DNA of 39,009 nt from an uncultured Oscillospiraceae bacterium. GTDB lineage: Bacteria; Bacillota; Clostridia; Oscillospirales; Oscillospiraceae. The notes under the pieces are model-generated. The model made no database searches. It was not told the DNA's origin and saw only the letters and a list, made by a program, of their open reading frames with translations. Of the stretch, positions 1 through 9,300 are shown piece after piece (the first letter of the stretch is position 1; the number at the start of each line of letters is the position of its first letter). The stretch covers positions 1-39,009 of the forward strand of contig CAKTSA010000013.1 of NCBI GenBank assembly GCA_934597585.1. Reading direction: 5' to 3'. A program made the translations under genes and the position numbers.

Positions 1-88
1 TTCACAAGCAGTAGTTATCATACCAGAAGTTGAAACAAAATGCAAGCATTATTTGACAAAAAACTGAAAAAATTTTCAAGGGGGAAAG

Positions 89-117
89 TTGCGTAATGCT
101 GCCGGATACGGTATAAT
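89..117 (+). promoter_or_regulatory. Sigma-A promoter of the hprK operon
   Basis: A -35 element TTGCGT lies at 89-94 and a perfect -10 TATAAT at 112-117, with a 17-base spacer. The predicted start is about 40 bases before hprK. The 160 bases before hprK are A+T-rich and hold no gene I can support. Confidence 0.75.
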
Positions 118-161
118 ACTTCTAATATACTTTATGATAGGAAAACCATAAGGAGCGCACC

Positions 162-1124
162 ATGGAAAAAGTGAGACGTACCCCCGCCAGCGTGAAGAAG
201 CTGGCCGAATACTTCCACATGGAGATCCTCTGCAAGGGCAGCGATTATGACAGCTGTGTCATTACGGTGTCGGACGTGTTCCGCCCGTCGCTGCAGCTGG
301 TGGGGTTTTATGATTATTTTGACACCAAGCGGCTGCTGATCCTGGGAAAGAGCGAGATGCGTTTTCTATCCCGCATGACCACCGAGGAGCGGTCCCGGGT
401 ATTCAACCGGCTGATGAGCTACAGCTTTCCCGCCATGATCATCTCCCGCAATCTGGAGGTGTTCGACGAGCTGCTGGAGATGGCGAAGAAGCATGGCCGC
501 ACCCTGCTGCGCACCGGCAGTGATACGGTGGACGCCACCAGTCATATCATTGACTATCTCAATAACGCCCTGGCCCCTCAGATCACCCGCCACGGCGTAC
601 TGATGAATATCTACGGCCAGGGCGTGCTGATCCTGGGCGACAGCGGCATCGGCAAGAGCGAGACGGCCATCGAGCTTCTGAAGCGCGGCCACCAGCTGGT
701 GGCCGACGACGCGGTGGAGATCAAGCGGATCTCCGATACCCTCCACGGCACGGCGCCGGAGCTGATCCGCCACTATATCGAGATCCGCGGCGTGGGCGTC
801 ATCGACGTGAAGCAGCTATTCGGTATGGGCGCGGTGCAGTTCGAGACGGAGATCGACCTGGTGATCCAGCTGGAGCAGTGGCAGGACGGCAAGTTCTATG
901 ACCGTCTGGGCCTGGGCGAGGAGCAGTATACGCTACTGGATGTGTCGCTGCCCATTGTGACCATCCCGGTGCGGCCCGGCCGAAACCTGGCCGGTATTGT
1001 GGAGATCGCCACCATGAAGAACCGCCAGACCAAGTACGGCTACAACGCGGGGCGGGATTTCGTGTCCCAATTTGACAGCAAGCTGGACGCCATGAGCCGG
1101 CAGAACGGAAGCGACCTCTTATGA
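162..1124 (+). CDS. hprK: HPr kinase/phosphorylase
   Basis: This is the bifunctional enzyme that phosphorylates and dephosphorylates Ser46 of HPr in the cytoplasm, the switch of carbon catabolite control in Firmicutes. At 320 residues it has the normal family length. The Walker A loop GDSGIGKS is at residues 159-166, preceded by the conserved His144 (ITRHG), and the HprK signature EIRGVGVID starts at residue 207. The N-terminal half matches the family's regulatory domain. The ATG at 162 follows an AAGGAG SD. The gene opens a long operon and overlaps the glucokinase gene by four bases (ATGA), so their translation is probably coupled. No gene for HPr itself is in the window. Confidence 0.97.
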   Translation: MEKVRRTPASVKKLAEYFHMEILCKGSDYDSCVITVSDVFRPSLQLVGFYDYFDTKRLLILGKSEMRFLSRMTTEERSRVFNRLMSYSFPAMIISRNLEVFDELLEMAKKHGRTLLRTGSDTVDATSHIIDYLNNALAPQITRHGVLMNIYGQGVLILGDSGIGKSETAIELLKRGHQLVADDAVEIKRISDTLHGTAPELIRHYIEIRGVGVIDVKQLFGMGAVQFETEIDLVIQLEQWQDGKFYDRLGLGEEQYTLLDVSLPIVTIPVRPGRNLAGIVEIATMKNRQTKYGYNAGRDFVSQFDSKLDAMSRQNGSDLL

Positions 1125-2086
1125 AATACATTGGCATTGATATCGGCGGCACCAACCTGAAGGCCGGGCTGGTGGACGAGGCGGGGCGGCTGCTGGCCAC
1201 CCGCAAGATGAAGGTGGCGGGCATCGCCGACCCGGCGGCCCTGGCCTGGACCATCCACGCCCTGGTGACGGAGCTGTGCCGCGACACCGGCTGCGACAGC
1301 GGCGATATCTTCTCTGTGGGCGTGGGTTGTCCCGGCGCGGTGGAGATCCGGGGCGGCTCCATCCTGTATACCTGCAATCTGCCCCTGCGGAATGTGCCGC
1401 TGCGGCGGCTGTTCCACCAACTCAGTGACCTGCCCCTGTACATAGAGAACGACGCCAACTGCGCGGCACTGGCGGAGTACTATGTGGGCGGCGGACGGGG
1501 CAGCAAGCGCTTTATCACCGTCACCCTGGGCACCGGTGTGGGCGGCGGCATCGTCCACAACGGCAAGATCTTCCACGGCTCCAACGGTATGGCGGGCGAG
1601 GTGGGCCACATGTCCATCCAGATGGACGGCGAGGAGTGTCCCTGCGGCCGCCGGGGCTGCTGGGAGCGGTACGCCTCCGCCAGCGCGCTGAAGCGCCAGA
1701 CCACCCAGGCCTGGGAGGCGCACCCCGACAGCATCCTGGCCCAGGTCATCGCCGAGAATGACGACCACGTGTCCGGACAGTCGGCCTTTATCGCCGCCCG
1801 TCGGGGCTGCCCTGTGGGGCAGGCGGTCTGCGACCAGTACATCCGGTATCTTGCCGCCGGCATTGTGAACATCATCAACATTTTCCAGCCGGATACCCTG
1901 GCCATCGGCGGCGGCGTCAGCAACGAATCTGACGAGCAGCTGCTGCTGCCCCTGCGCCGCCAGGTGGAGGCCCACAGCCTGCCCTGCAACTATGACAAGA
2001 TGACGAAGATCGTCAAGGCCCAGCTGGGCAACGACGCCGGGATCATCGGCGCGGCGCTGCTGGGCAAGAAGAAGCGGGTCATCTGA
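1121..2086 (+). CDS. glcK: ROK-family glucokinase
   Basis: ROK-family sugar kinase, most likely ATP-dependent glucokinase making glucose 6-phosphate. The N-terminal phosphate-binding loop DIGGTN is at residues 7-12, the ENDANCAAL sugar-site motif follows near residue 110, and the ROK zinc motif CPCGRRGCWE is at residues 173-182. Length (321 residues) is typical. It overlaps hprK by four bases, which places a glucose-phosphorylating enzyme under the same promoter as the carbon-status sensor kinase. ROK proteins also include sugar-responsive repressors, but those carry an N-terminal helix-turn-helix that is absent here. Substrate specificity within the ROK kinases (glucose, mannose, N-acetylated sugars) is inferred. 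Confidence 0.9.
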   Translation: MKYIGIDIGGTNLKAGLVDEAGRLLATRKMKVAGIADPAALAWTIHALVTELCRDTGCDSGDIFSVGVGCPGAVEIRGGSILYTCNLPLRNVPLRRLFHQLSDLPLYIENDANCAALAEYYVGGGRGSKRFITVTLGTGVGGGIVHNGKIFHGSNGMAGEVGHMSIQMDGEECPCGRRGCWERYASASALKRQTTQAWEAHPDSILAQVIAENDDHVSGQSAFIAARRGCPVGQAVCDQYIRYLAAGIVNIINIFQPDTLAIGGGVSNESDEQLLLPLRRQVEAHSLPCNYDKMTKIVKAQLGNDAGIIGAALLGKKKRVI

Positions 2087-2114
2087 AACATCCATGATCA
2101 CAAGGAGGCGCTGT

Positions 2115-3029
2115 ATGCGTTGGTATGAGCTTTTGGACAAAAAACTGCGGGACTATCTGCCGGACCTTCCTATGTCGGCGGAGGAGCCGCTGGCGAAATA
2201 CACCTCCTTCCGGGTGGGCGGCCCGGCCCGGCGGATGGCTTTCCCTCAGAATGCCGAGCAGCTGGTGCTGCTGCTGAGCTTTGCCCAGGAATGCGGCGCA
2301 CGGCCCTTTGTGCTGGGCAACGGCACCAATGTGCTGTTTCCCGACGGCGGCGTGGATCGCCTGATCGTCAACACCCGGGATATGGCGGAGATCCGGCTGA
2401 CGGAGACGGGGCATATCAAGGCCATGGCCGGGGCGTCTCTGGCCCGGGTGGCCAATTTTGCCTGCCAGCAGGGGCTGGCGGGGCTGGAATTTGCCCACGG
2501 CATCCCCGGCAGCGTGGGCGGCGGCGTGTGCATGAACGCCGGGGCCTACGGCGGCGAGCTGAGCCAGGTCATCGAAAGCGTTACCGTGCTGTTCCCCGAC
2601 GAGGGTGTCAAAACCCTCACCTGTGCTGACATGGCATTCGGCTACCGCCACAGTCTGCTGATGGAGCACCCCGACGCGGTGGTGCTGTACGCGGAATTTG
2701 CGCTGGAAAAAGGCGACAGCGCCGGCATCCGCGGCCGTATGGACGACCTGATGGCCCGCCGCAGGGCGTCCCAGCCCCTGGAGTATCCCAGCGCCGGCAG
2801 CACCTTCAAGCGGCCGGAGGGCCACTTTGCGGGTAAGCTCATCGAGGAGGCGGGCTGCAAGGGACTGACCATCGGCGGGGCCCAGGTGTCGGAAAAGCAC
2901 GCGGGCTTTGTCATCAACGTGGGCGGCGCCACCTGCGCCGACGTGCTGGCGCTGATGGAAGAGGTGCAGCGCCGGGTGAAGGAGCGCTCCGGCGTGATGC
3001 TGGAGCCGGAAGTGCGCATCGTCAGGTAA
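2115..3029 (+). CDS. murB: UDP-N-acetylenolpyruvoylglucosamine reductase
   Basis: FAD- and NADPH-dependent MurB, which reduces UDP-GlcNAc-enolpyruvate to UDP-MurNAc in cytoplasmic peptidoglycan precursor synthesis. The FAD-binding segment (TSFRVGGPA, then LGNGTNVL), the glycine-rich GIPGSVGGGVCMNAGAYGG and the active-site segment SAGSTFKRP with the catalytic serine are all visible. The short form without the extra C-terminal fold fits the type II MurB of Gram-positives. An in-frame start exists at 2094, but the ATG at 2115 follows an AAGGAGG SD at 2102-2108 and gives the usual N-terminus, so I chose it (304 residues). Confidence 0.96.
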   Translation: MRWYELLDKKLRDYLPDLPMSAEEPLAKYTSFRVGGPARRMAFPQNAEQLVLLLSFAQECGARPFVLGNGTNVLFPDGGVDRLIVNTRDMAEIRLTETGHIKAMAGASLARVANFACQQGLAGLEFAHGIPGSVGGGVCMNAGAYGGELSQVIESVTVLFPDEGVKTLTCADMAFGYRHSLLMEHPDAVVLYAEFALEKGDSAGIRGRMDDLMARRRASQPLEYPSAGSTFKRPEGHFAGKLIEEAGCKGLTIGGAQVSEKHAGFVINVGGATCADVLALMEEVQRRVKERSGVMLEPEVRIVR

Positions 3030-3043
3030 CACAGGGAGAGTCT

Positions 3044-3901
3044 ATGGAAATTCTGATCATTACCGGTATGAGCGGCAGCGGCAAGAGCCGCGCCGCCTCC
3101 ATTCTGGAGGATATCGGCTACTATATCGTGGATAATCTGCCGGCGGAGATGATGGTGAAATTCGCCGATTTCTGCGCCGCGTCGCGGGGTCACTATGACC
3201 GGGTGGCGCTGGTGTACGATGTGCGGGCGGGGGAGCCCTTTGACCTGCTGATCGCCACGCTGGAGCGGCTGAAGCGCACGGACGTGGCCTGCCGGCTGCT
3301 GTTTCTGGACGCGGACACCGCCGCCATCATCAACCGCTACAAGGAGACCCGCCGGGCCCACCCCCTGTCGGCGGAGGGCCGCAGCATCGAACAGGCGGTG
3401 ATGCTGGAGCGGCAGATGCTTCAGCCGGTGCGGGACCACGCGGACTACGTGCTGGATACCTCTGCCTTCTCGGTGGGGAAGCTCCGCAGTGAGCTTCTGA
3501 ATCTCTTCGGCCGGGAGCGGGACCGCCAGGGGCTGCATGTGGACGTGATGAGCTTCGGCTTCAAGCACGGTCTGCCGCTGGAGTCGGACCTGGTGTTCGA
3601 CGTGCGGTTTCTGCCCAATCCCTACTACGTGCCGGAGCTGAAAAAGGGCACAGGATTGGACGCGGCGGTGCGGGATTACGTATTTTCCTTTCCCCAGACG
3701 GGGGAGTTCATGGCGCAGCTGGAGAAACTGCTGCTGTTCCTGCTGCCCCAGTATAACGCCGAGGGCAAGACGGTGCTGGTGATCTCGGTGGGCTGCACCG
3801 GCGGACATCACCGCAGCGTGGCGGTGGCCCGCGCCCTGGCCCAGTCCCTGTCCGCTGCGGGCTTCGCCGTGACGGAGAGTCACCGGGATATCTCACGCTG
3901 A
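3044..3901 (+). CDS. rapZ: RapZ/YvcJ-type nucleotide-binding protein
   Basis: RapZ family protein (YvcJ in Bacillus), a P-loop protein. In enterobacteria RapZ is an RNase adapter controlling glucosamine-6-phosphate synthase through small RNAs; the role in Firmicutes is less clear. The Walker A loop GMSGSGKS is at residues 8-15, the GYYIVDNLP segment follows, and the conserved C-terminal VGCTGGHHRSV stretch is intact. 285 residues is the normal length. It starts after a GGGAG SD at 3034-3038 and lies in the conserved rapZ-glmR-whiA order, 31 bases before glmR. Confidence 0.95.
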   Translation: MEILIITGMSGSGKSRAASILEDIGYYIVDNLPAEMMVKFADFCAASRGHYDRVALVYDVRAGEPFDLLIATLERLKRTDVACRLLFLDADTAAIINRYKETRRAHPLSAEGRSIEQAVMLERQMLQPVRDHADYVLDTSAFSVGKLRSELLNLFGRERDRQGLHVDVMSFGFKHGLPLESDLVFDVRFLPNPYYVPELKKGTGLDAAVRDYVFSFPQTGEFMAQLEKLLLFLLPQYNAEGKTVLVISVGCTGGHHRSVAVARALAQSLSAAGFAVTESHRDISR

Positions 3902-3932
3902 CGGGCAAAAATCAGAAAGAAAGTGATGCTTT

Positions 3933-4949
3933 ATGCAGCATAGCTTCTATCATATCCCGCCGGAGCACGGCCCCAAGGTGGTGGGCATCGGCGGCGGAAC
4001 GGGTCTGAGCACCCTGCTGCGGGGCCTGAAGCTCTATACTCGGAATATCACCGCCATCGTTACGGTGGCGGACGACGGCGGCAGCACCGGCATGCTGCGG
4101 CAGGACTTGGGTATGGCCGCTCCCGGCGATATTCGCAGTTGTCTGCAGTCTCTGGCCAACTGCGAGCCGCTGATGGCCCAGCTGATGGCCTATCGCTTTG
4201 CCGACGGCTCCCTGGCGGGCCAGAGCTTGGGAAACCTGCTGCTGGCGGCGCTGAACGACATCATGCCCAGCTTTGACAAGGCGGTGGCGGGTCTCAGCAA
4301 GGTGCTGGCCATCACGGGCCGGGTGCTGCCGGTGACCAACGAGAACGTCCAGCTGGAGGCTACCTTTGAAAATGGCGCCACCGTGCTGGGGGAGTCCCAT
4401 ATTTTCTACTGCAAAAAGGAGCAGGACTGCCGCATCCAGTCGGTGCGCCTGCTGCCGGAGCGCCCCAAGGCGCTGGGTGCGGCGGTGGAGGCCATCCGGA
4501 ACGCCGACATGATCGTGCTGGCCCCCGGCAGTCTCTATACCAGCATCATTCCCAACCTGCTGGTGGACGGTATTGCCGATGCCATCAGGGATAGTAAAGC
4601 ATTAAAGCTTTACGTCTGCAATGTGATGACCCAGGAGGGGGAGACGGAGGGCTATACCGTGGCCGACCACATCCAAGCGCTGTTTCACCACAGCTATCCG
4701 GGACTCTTTCACCTGTGCCTGACCAATTCCACGCCCATCCCAGCGTCTATCGCCCTGCGGTATGCCCAGGAGGGGGCGGAGCCCATCCGCCACGACGCGG
4801 AGAGGTGCCGCGCCCTGGGTGTGGAGCTGATCGACCGGCCGGTGGCGGCGCTGGAGAACGGCCTGGTGCGCCACAATCCCGGCCACCTGGCCCACGAGCT
4901 GATGACCATTTACGAGGAATATACACAAAAGGACCCTGCCCACGGATAA
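3933..4949 (+). CDS. glmR: GlmR/YvcK gluconeogenesis factor (CofD-like fold)
   Basis: GlmR (YvcK) is a cytoplasmic UDP-sugar-binding regulator needed for wall synthesis during gluconeogenic growth; in Bacillus it stimulates GlmS and binds UDP-GlcNAc. The N-terminal nucleotide-binding loop VVGIGGGTGLSTLL (about residues 16-29) and the TVADDGGSTGMLR segment are diagnostic for the CofD-like family, and LAPGSLYTSIIPNLLV is also present. It is 338 residues long, close to family length. It follows rapZ and precedes whiA by 11 bases. Real CofD (F420 synthesis) is unlikely given this neighbourhood. Confidence 0.94.
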   Translation: MQHSFYHIPPEHGPKVVGIGGGTGLSTLLRGLKLYTRNITAIVTVADDGGSTGMLRQDLGMAAPGDIRSCLQSLANCEPLMAQLMAYRFADGSLAGQSLGNLLLAALNDIMPSFDKAVAGLSKVLAITGRVLPVTNENVQLEATFENGATVLGESHIFYCKKEQDCRIQSVRLLPERPKALGAAVEAIRNADMIVLAPGSLYTSIIPNLLVDGIADAIRDSKALKLYVCNVMTQEGETEGYTVADHIQALFHHSYPGLFHLCLTNSTPIPASIALRYAQEGAEPIRHDAERCRALGVELIDRPVAALENGLVRHNPGHLAHELMTIYEEYTQKDPAHG

Positions 4950-4960
4950 GGAGGGGAGAC

Positions 4961-5866
4961 ATGCAATCTTTTTCCTATAAGGCCAAGGCGGAGATGTGCC
5001 GCGCGGCGGTGCAGCGGCAGTGCTGCGCCCGGGCGGAGTGCTACGGCGCACTGCTGTACGGCAACACCTTCACCACCCGGGAGGTGCGGATCATCACGGA
5101 GAATCCGGAGTTTGCCGCAAGGCTCCCGCGCCTGTTCCAGCGGGCCTTCAATGTGAAATTTGACCGCCTGCCATCGGATGAGCTGTCCGGCGGCAAGCTG
5201 ATCTTCCAGATCACCGACCCCGAGAAGCTGCGGCGCATTCTGGATACCCTGGGCTACGATCCCCGGCAGTCGTTGGTGATGCATGTGAACTTCGCCCTGA
5301 TGGAGGAGGACTGCTGCCGCACCGCGTTTCTGCGGGGGGCCTTCCTGGCGGGCGGCAGTGTCACCGACCCGGAGAAGCGGTACCATCTGGAGCTGTCCAC
5401 CTCTCATGTCCAGGCCAGCCGCGAGGTGTCGGCCCTGCTGCAGGACATGGGCTTTCTGCCCCGCAGCGTCATGCGCAGCGGCAGCGCCGTCATCTACTTC
5501 AAGCAGTCCGAGCATATCGAGGATCTGCTGACCACCCTGGGGGCGCCGGCGGCGGCCACGGAGATCATGACCGCCAAGGTGGACAAGGAGATCCGCAACG
5601 GCGCCAACCGGGCCATGAACTGCGACATGGCCAACGTGAACAAGACCCTGGACGCGGTGGCCGCCCAGCAGGAGGCCATCGAAAAGCTGACGGAGGCCGG
5701 CGCGCTGGACAAGCTGCCGGAGAAGATACAGGAGACGGCCCGGCTGCGGCTGCAGAATCCGGAGCTGCCCCTGGCCCAGCTGGCGGCGCTGTTCGATCCG
5801 CCCATCAGCAAATCCTGTTTGAATCACAGAATACGAAAGATCATGGAGGAGGCACGAAAGCTATGA
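4961..5866 (+). CDS. whiA: DNA-binding protein WhiA
   Basis: WhiA-family protein, linked to cell division and chromosome segregation in Gram-positives and to sporulation in Streptomyces. The homing-endonuclease-like N-terminal domain includes RGAFLAGGSVTDPEK and YHLE, and the C-terminal helix-turn-helix region (ELPLAQLAALFDPPISKSCLNHRIRKI) is complete. An open frame runs upstream into glmR, but the ATG at 4961 follows a GGAGGGG SD and starts the usual MQSFS...K(A)E sequence, giving 301 residues. The stop overlaps the next start by four bases. Confidence 0.95.
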   Translation: MQSFSYKAKAEMCRAAVQRQCCARAECYGALLYGNTFTTREVRIITENPEFAARLPRLFQRAFNVKFDRLPSDELSGGKLIFQITDPEKLRRILDTLGYDPRQSLVMHVNFALMEEDCCRTAFLRGAFLAGGSVTDPEKRYHLELSTSHVQASREVSALLQDMGFLPRSVMRSGSAVIYFKQSEHIEDLLTTLGAPAAATEIMTAKVDKEIRNGANRAMNCDMANVNKTLDAVAAQQEAIEKLTEAGALDKLPEKIQETARLRLQNPELPLAQLAALFDPPISKSCLNHRIRKIMEEARKL

Positions 5867-6312
5867 CGAAACTGGAACGATGCCAGAGAGCGAAGGAATT
5901 TCATGAGAAGGGCCTCAACTGCGGACAGGCGGTGCTGCTGGCCTTTACGGACGTCACCGGTCTGACGGAGCAGCAGAGCATGGCCATCGCCAGCGGCTTT
6001 GGCGGCGGTCTGCGCTGCGGCGGCGTGTGCGGCGTGGTCAACGCCGCGGCGGTGGTGCTGGGCACGGCCTATCCCGCCACGCTGGAAAACGGCCCCGAGG
6101 GCAAAAAGCGCTCTACCCAGCTGACCCAGGAATTCCAGCGCCGGTTTACAGAGCGCTTCCGCAAGCTGAATTGCCATGAGCTGCTGGCGGAGAAGGACAT
6201 CGAGGGAACCCCCGCCGCCCAGGAACTGGGGGTGACCCAGCATTGCCGCCTGCTGGTGGTGTCCGGCGTGGAGCTGCTCGGTGACATGCTGGACGAGCTG
6301 GAGGCGCAGTAA
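5863..6312 (+). CDS. C_GCAxxG_C_C family protein
   Basis: Small cysteine-rich protein of the C_GCAxxG_C_C family (149 residues). Function is not established; members are often suggested to bind a metal or take part in redox chemistry. The family pattern is visible: Cys20 in LNCGQAV, then FGGGLRCGGVCG with two cysteines and the alanine-rich VVNAAAVVLG, then a cysteine in KLNCHELL and one in QHCRLL. It is sandwiched between whiA (ATGA overlap) and dnaE (TAATG, one-base overlap), so it is translated as part of the operon. A GGAGGAGG SD lies inside the whiA tail. Confidence 0.85.
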   Translation: MTKLERCQRAKEFHEKGLNCGQAVLLAFTDVTGLTEQQSMAIASGFGGGLRCGGVCGVVNAAAVVLGTAYPATLENGPEGKKRSTQLTQEFQRRFTERFRKLNCHELLAEKDIEGTPAAQELGVTQHCRLLVVSGVELLGDMLDELEAQ

Positions 6313-9300
6313 TGGCCTTTGCCCATCTCCACGTCCATACGGAGTATAGCCTTTTGGACGGCGCCTGCCGCATCCGTGACCTGCCGAAGCTGGTCAAGGA
6401 GATGGGGCAGACCGCCTGCGCCATCACGGATCATGGCGCCATGTACGGCGCCATCGACTTCTACCGCGCCTGCAAGGCGGAGGGTATCCACCCCGTCATC
6501 GGCTGCGAGGTGTATGTGGCCCGCCGCACCCGCTTCGACAAGCAGCACGAGTTTGACACCGAGTCCCGGCACCTGGTGCTGCTGTGCAAGGACGAGACCG
6601 GCTACCGGAATCTGTCCTACATGGTGTCTCAGGCGTATATCGAGGGCTTTTACATCAAGCCCCGCATCGATCTGGACCTGCTGCGGGCCCACAGCGAGGG
6701 GCTCATCGGCCTCAGTGCCTGCCTGGCCGGCGAGATCCCCCGCCGCATCATCAACGGCGACTACGACGGGGCCAAGGCCTATGCCCTGGAGATGCAGTCT
6801 ATTCTGGGGGAGGGCAACTTCTACCTGGAGCTGCAGGACCACGGCATCGCCGACCAGACCACCGTCAACCGCGCCCTGTTGCGCCTGCACAACGAGACGG
6901 GCATCCCGTTGGTCTGTACCAACGACGCCCACTATCTGCGGAAGGAGGACGCTGAGAGCCATGATGTTCTCCTGTGCATCCAGACCGGCAAGACCGTAGA
7001 CGACGAGAACCGCATGCGCTATGAACCCCAGAATTTCTATCTCCGCTCCACGGAGGAGATGGAGGCTCTGTTCTCCGGCTATCCCGACGCGGTGGAGAAC
7101 ACCCAGCGCATTGCCGACCGCTGCCAGCTGGAATTCACCTTCGGCAAGTACCACCTGCCGGAATTCAAGCTGCCCCCCGGCTACGATTCCCCCACGTACC
7201 TGCGCAAGCTGTGCAACGAGGGCTTTGTGCGCTGCTATGGCGACCGAAAGCCGGAGTACCGCCAGCAATTGGAATATGAGCTGGATATGATCGAGAAAAT
7301 GGGTTTTACCGACTATTTCCTCATCGTGTCCGACTTTGTCAACTATGCCCGCAAGGCCGGTATCCCTGTAGGCCCCGGCCGCGGCAGCGCCGCCGGCTCT
7401 ATGGTGGCCTACTGTCTGCATATCACGGACATCGACCCCATGCAGTATCAGCTGTATTTTGAGCGGTTCCTGAACCCGGAGCGCGTGTCCATGCCGGATA
7501 TCGACATGGACTTCGGCGATACCCGACGGGGCGAGGTGGTGGACTACGTCCGCCGGAAGTATGGCGACGACCACGTGGCCCAGATCGTCACCTTCGGTAC
7601 CATGGCCGCCCGGGGCGCCATCCGGGACGTGGGCCGCGCCCTGAACATGACCTATGCCGAGGTGGACGTGGTGGCCAAGCTGGTGCCCTCCGGCCCCGGT
7701 GCGCTGCACATCACCCTGGACGACGCCCTGAAGCTCAGCAAGCAGCTTTCGGACCTGTACGACGGCGATGCGCGGGTGCGAAAGCTTATCGACACCGCCA
7801 AGGCGCTGGAGGGTATGCCCCGCCATGCCTCCACCCACGCAGCCGGCGTGGTCATCACCCGACTGCCGGTGTATGAATACGTGCCTCTGGCCCGGAACGA
7901 TGAATCCATCGTCTGCCAGTACAACATGATCACGCTGGAGGAGCTGGGCCTGCTGAAGATGGACTTCCTGGGCCTGCGGAACCTGACGGTGCTGGACGAC
8001 GCGGTGAAGATGGTCCACCAATACCAGCCGGACTTCGACCTGGAGAGGATCCCCATGGACGACCCGGCGGTGTTCCAGATGCTGACGGAGGGACGCACCT
8101 CCGGCGTGTTCCAGATGGAATCCACCGGCATGACCGGCGTGTGCCTGGGCCTGAAGCCCCAGTCCATCGAGGATATCACCGCCATCATAGCCCTGTACCG
8201 CCCCGGTCCCATGGAATCTATTCCCCGGTTCGTGGCCTGCAAGCACGATCCCAAGCTGGTCAGCTACAAGCACCCGTCCCTGGAGCCCATCCTGCGGGGC
8301 ACCTATGGCTGCATCGTCTACCAGGAGCAGGTCATCAAGATCTTCCAGGAGCTGGCGGGCTATTCCCTGGGCCAGGCGGATATGGTGCGCCGCGCCATGT
8401 CCAAAAAGAAGGCCAAGGACGTGGAGCGGGAGCGGGAGGCTTTCCTCCACGGCGACGCGAGCCGGAATATCAAAGGCTGCGTGGCCAACGGCATCCCGGA
8501 GGAGACCGCCCAGGCCATTTACGACGAGATCTACGACTTCGCCAACTACGCCTTTAACAAGGCCCACGCCGTTTCCTACGCGGTGGTGGCCTATCAGACG
8601 GCGTACTTCAAGTGCCACTATACCAAGGAGTACATGGCGGCGCTGCTGACCTCGGTGCTGGACAACTCCGACAAGGTGTCGGAGTACATTGCCGAGTGCC
8701 GCAACTGCGACATCAAGCTGCTGCCGCCGGATGTGAACCGCTCCCGCGATGGGTTCACCGTGGAGGAGGGCGGCATCCGCTTTGGCCTGGTGGCCATCAA
8801 GAACATCGGCCGGGGTTTTATCCGCACCCTGGTGCGGGAGCGGGAGAGCAATGGAGCGTTCCGCTCCTTCCAGGATTTCTGCGAGCGGATGTTCGACTGC
8901 GGCGATATGAACAAGCGGGCGGTGGAGAACCTCATCAAGGCCGGCGCCTTCGACGGGCTGGGGGCCTTCCGCTCCCAGCTGATCCAGGTCTATGAAAAGG
9001 TGCTGGACGCCATTGCCGGCAGCCGCAAGGTGAACGTGGAGGGCCAGCTGGACATGTTCGGCATGGCCGGCGACAGCGGCGGCGCACTGGACATACCGCT
9101 GCCCAACATCCCGGAGTACTCCGCCACCGAGCGCATGTTTATGGAGAAGGAGACCACCGGCCTCTATCTGAGCGGACACCCCATGAGCGACTACCGCATC
9201 GTGGCACAGGGCCTGGGCGCCACACCCATCCACGATATCATGGCGGATTTCGCCGATGAGGACGGCCCCACCCGCTTTGCTGACGGGCAGAGCGTGGTGG

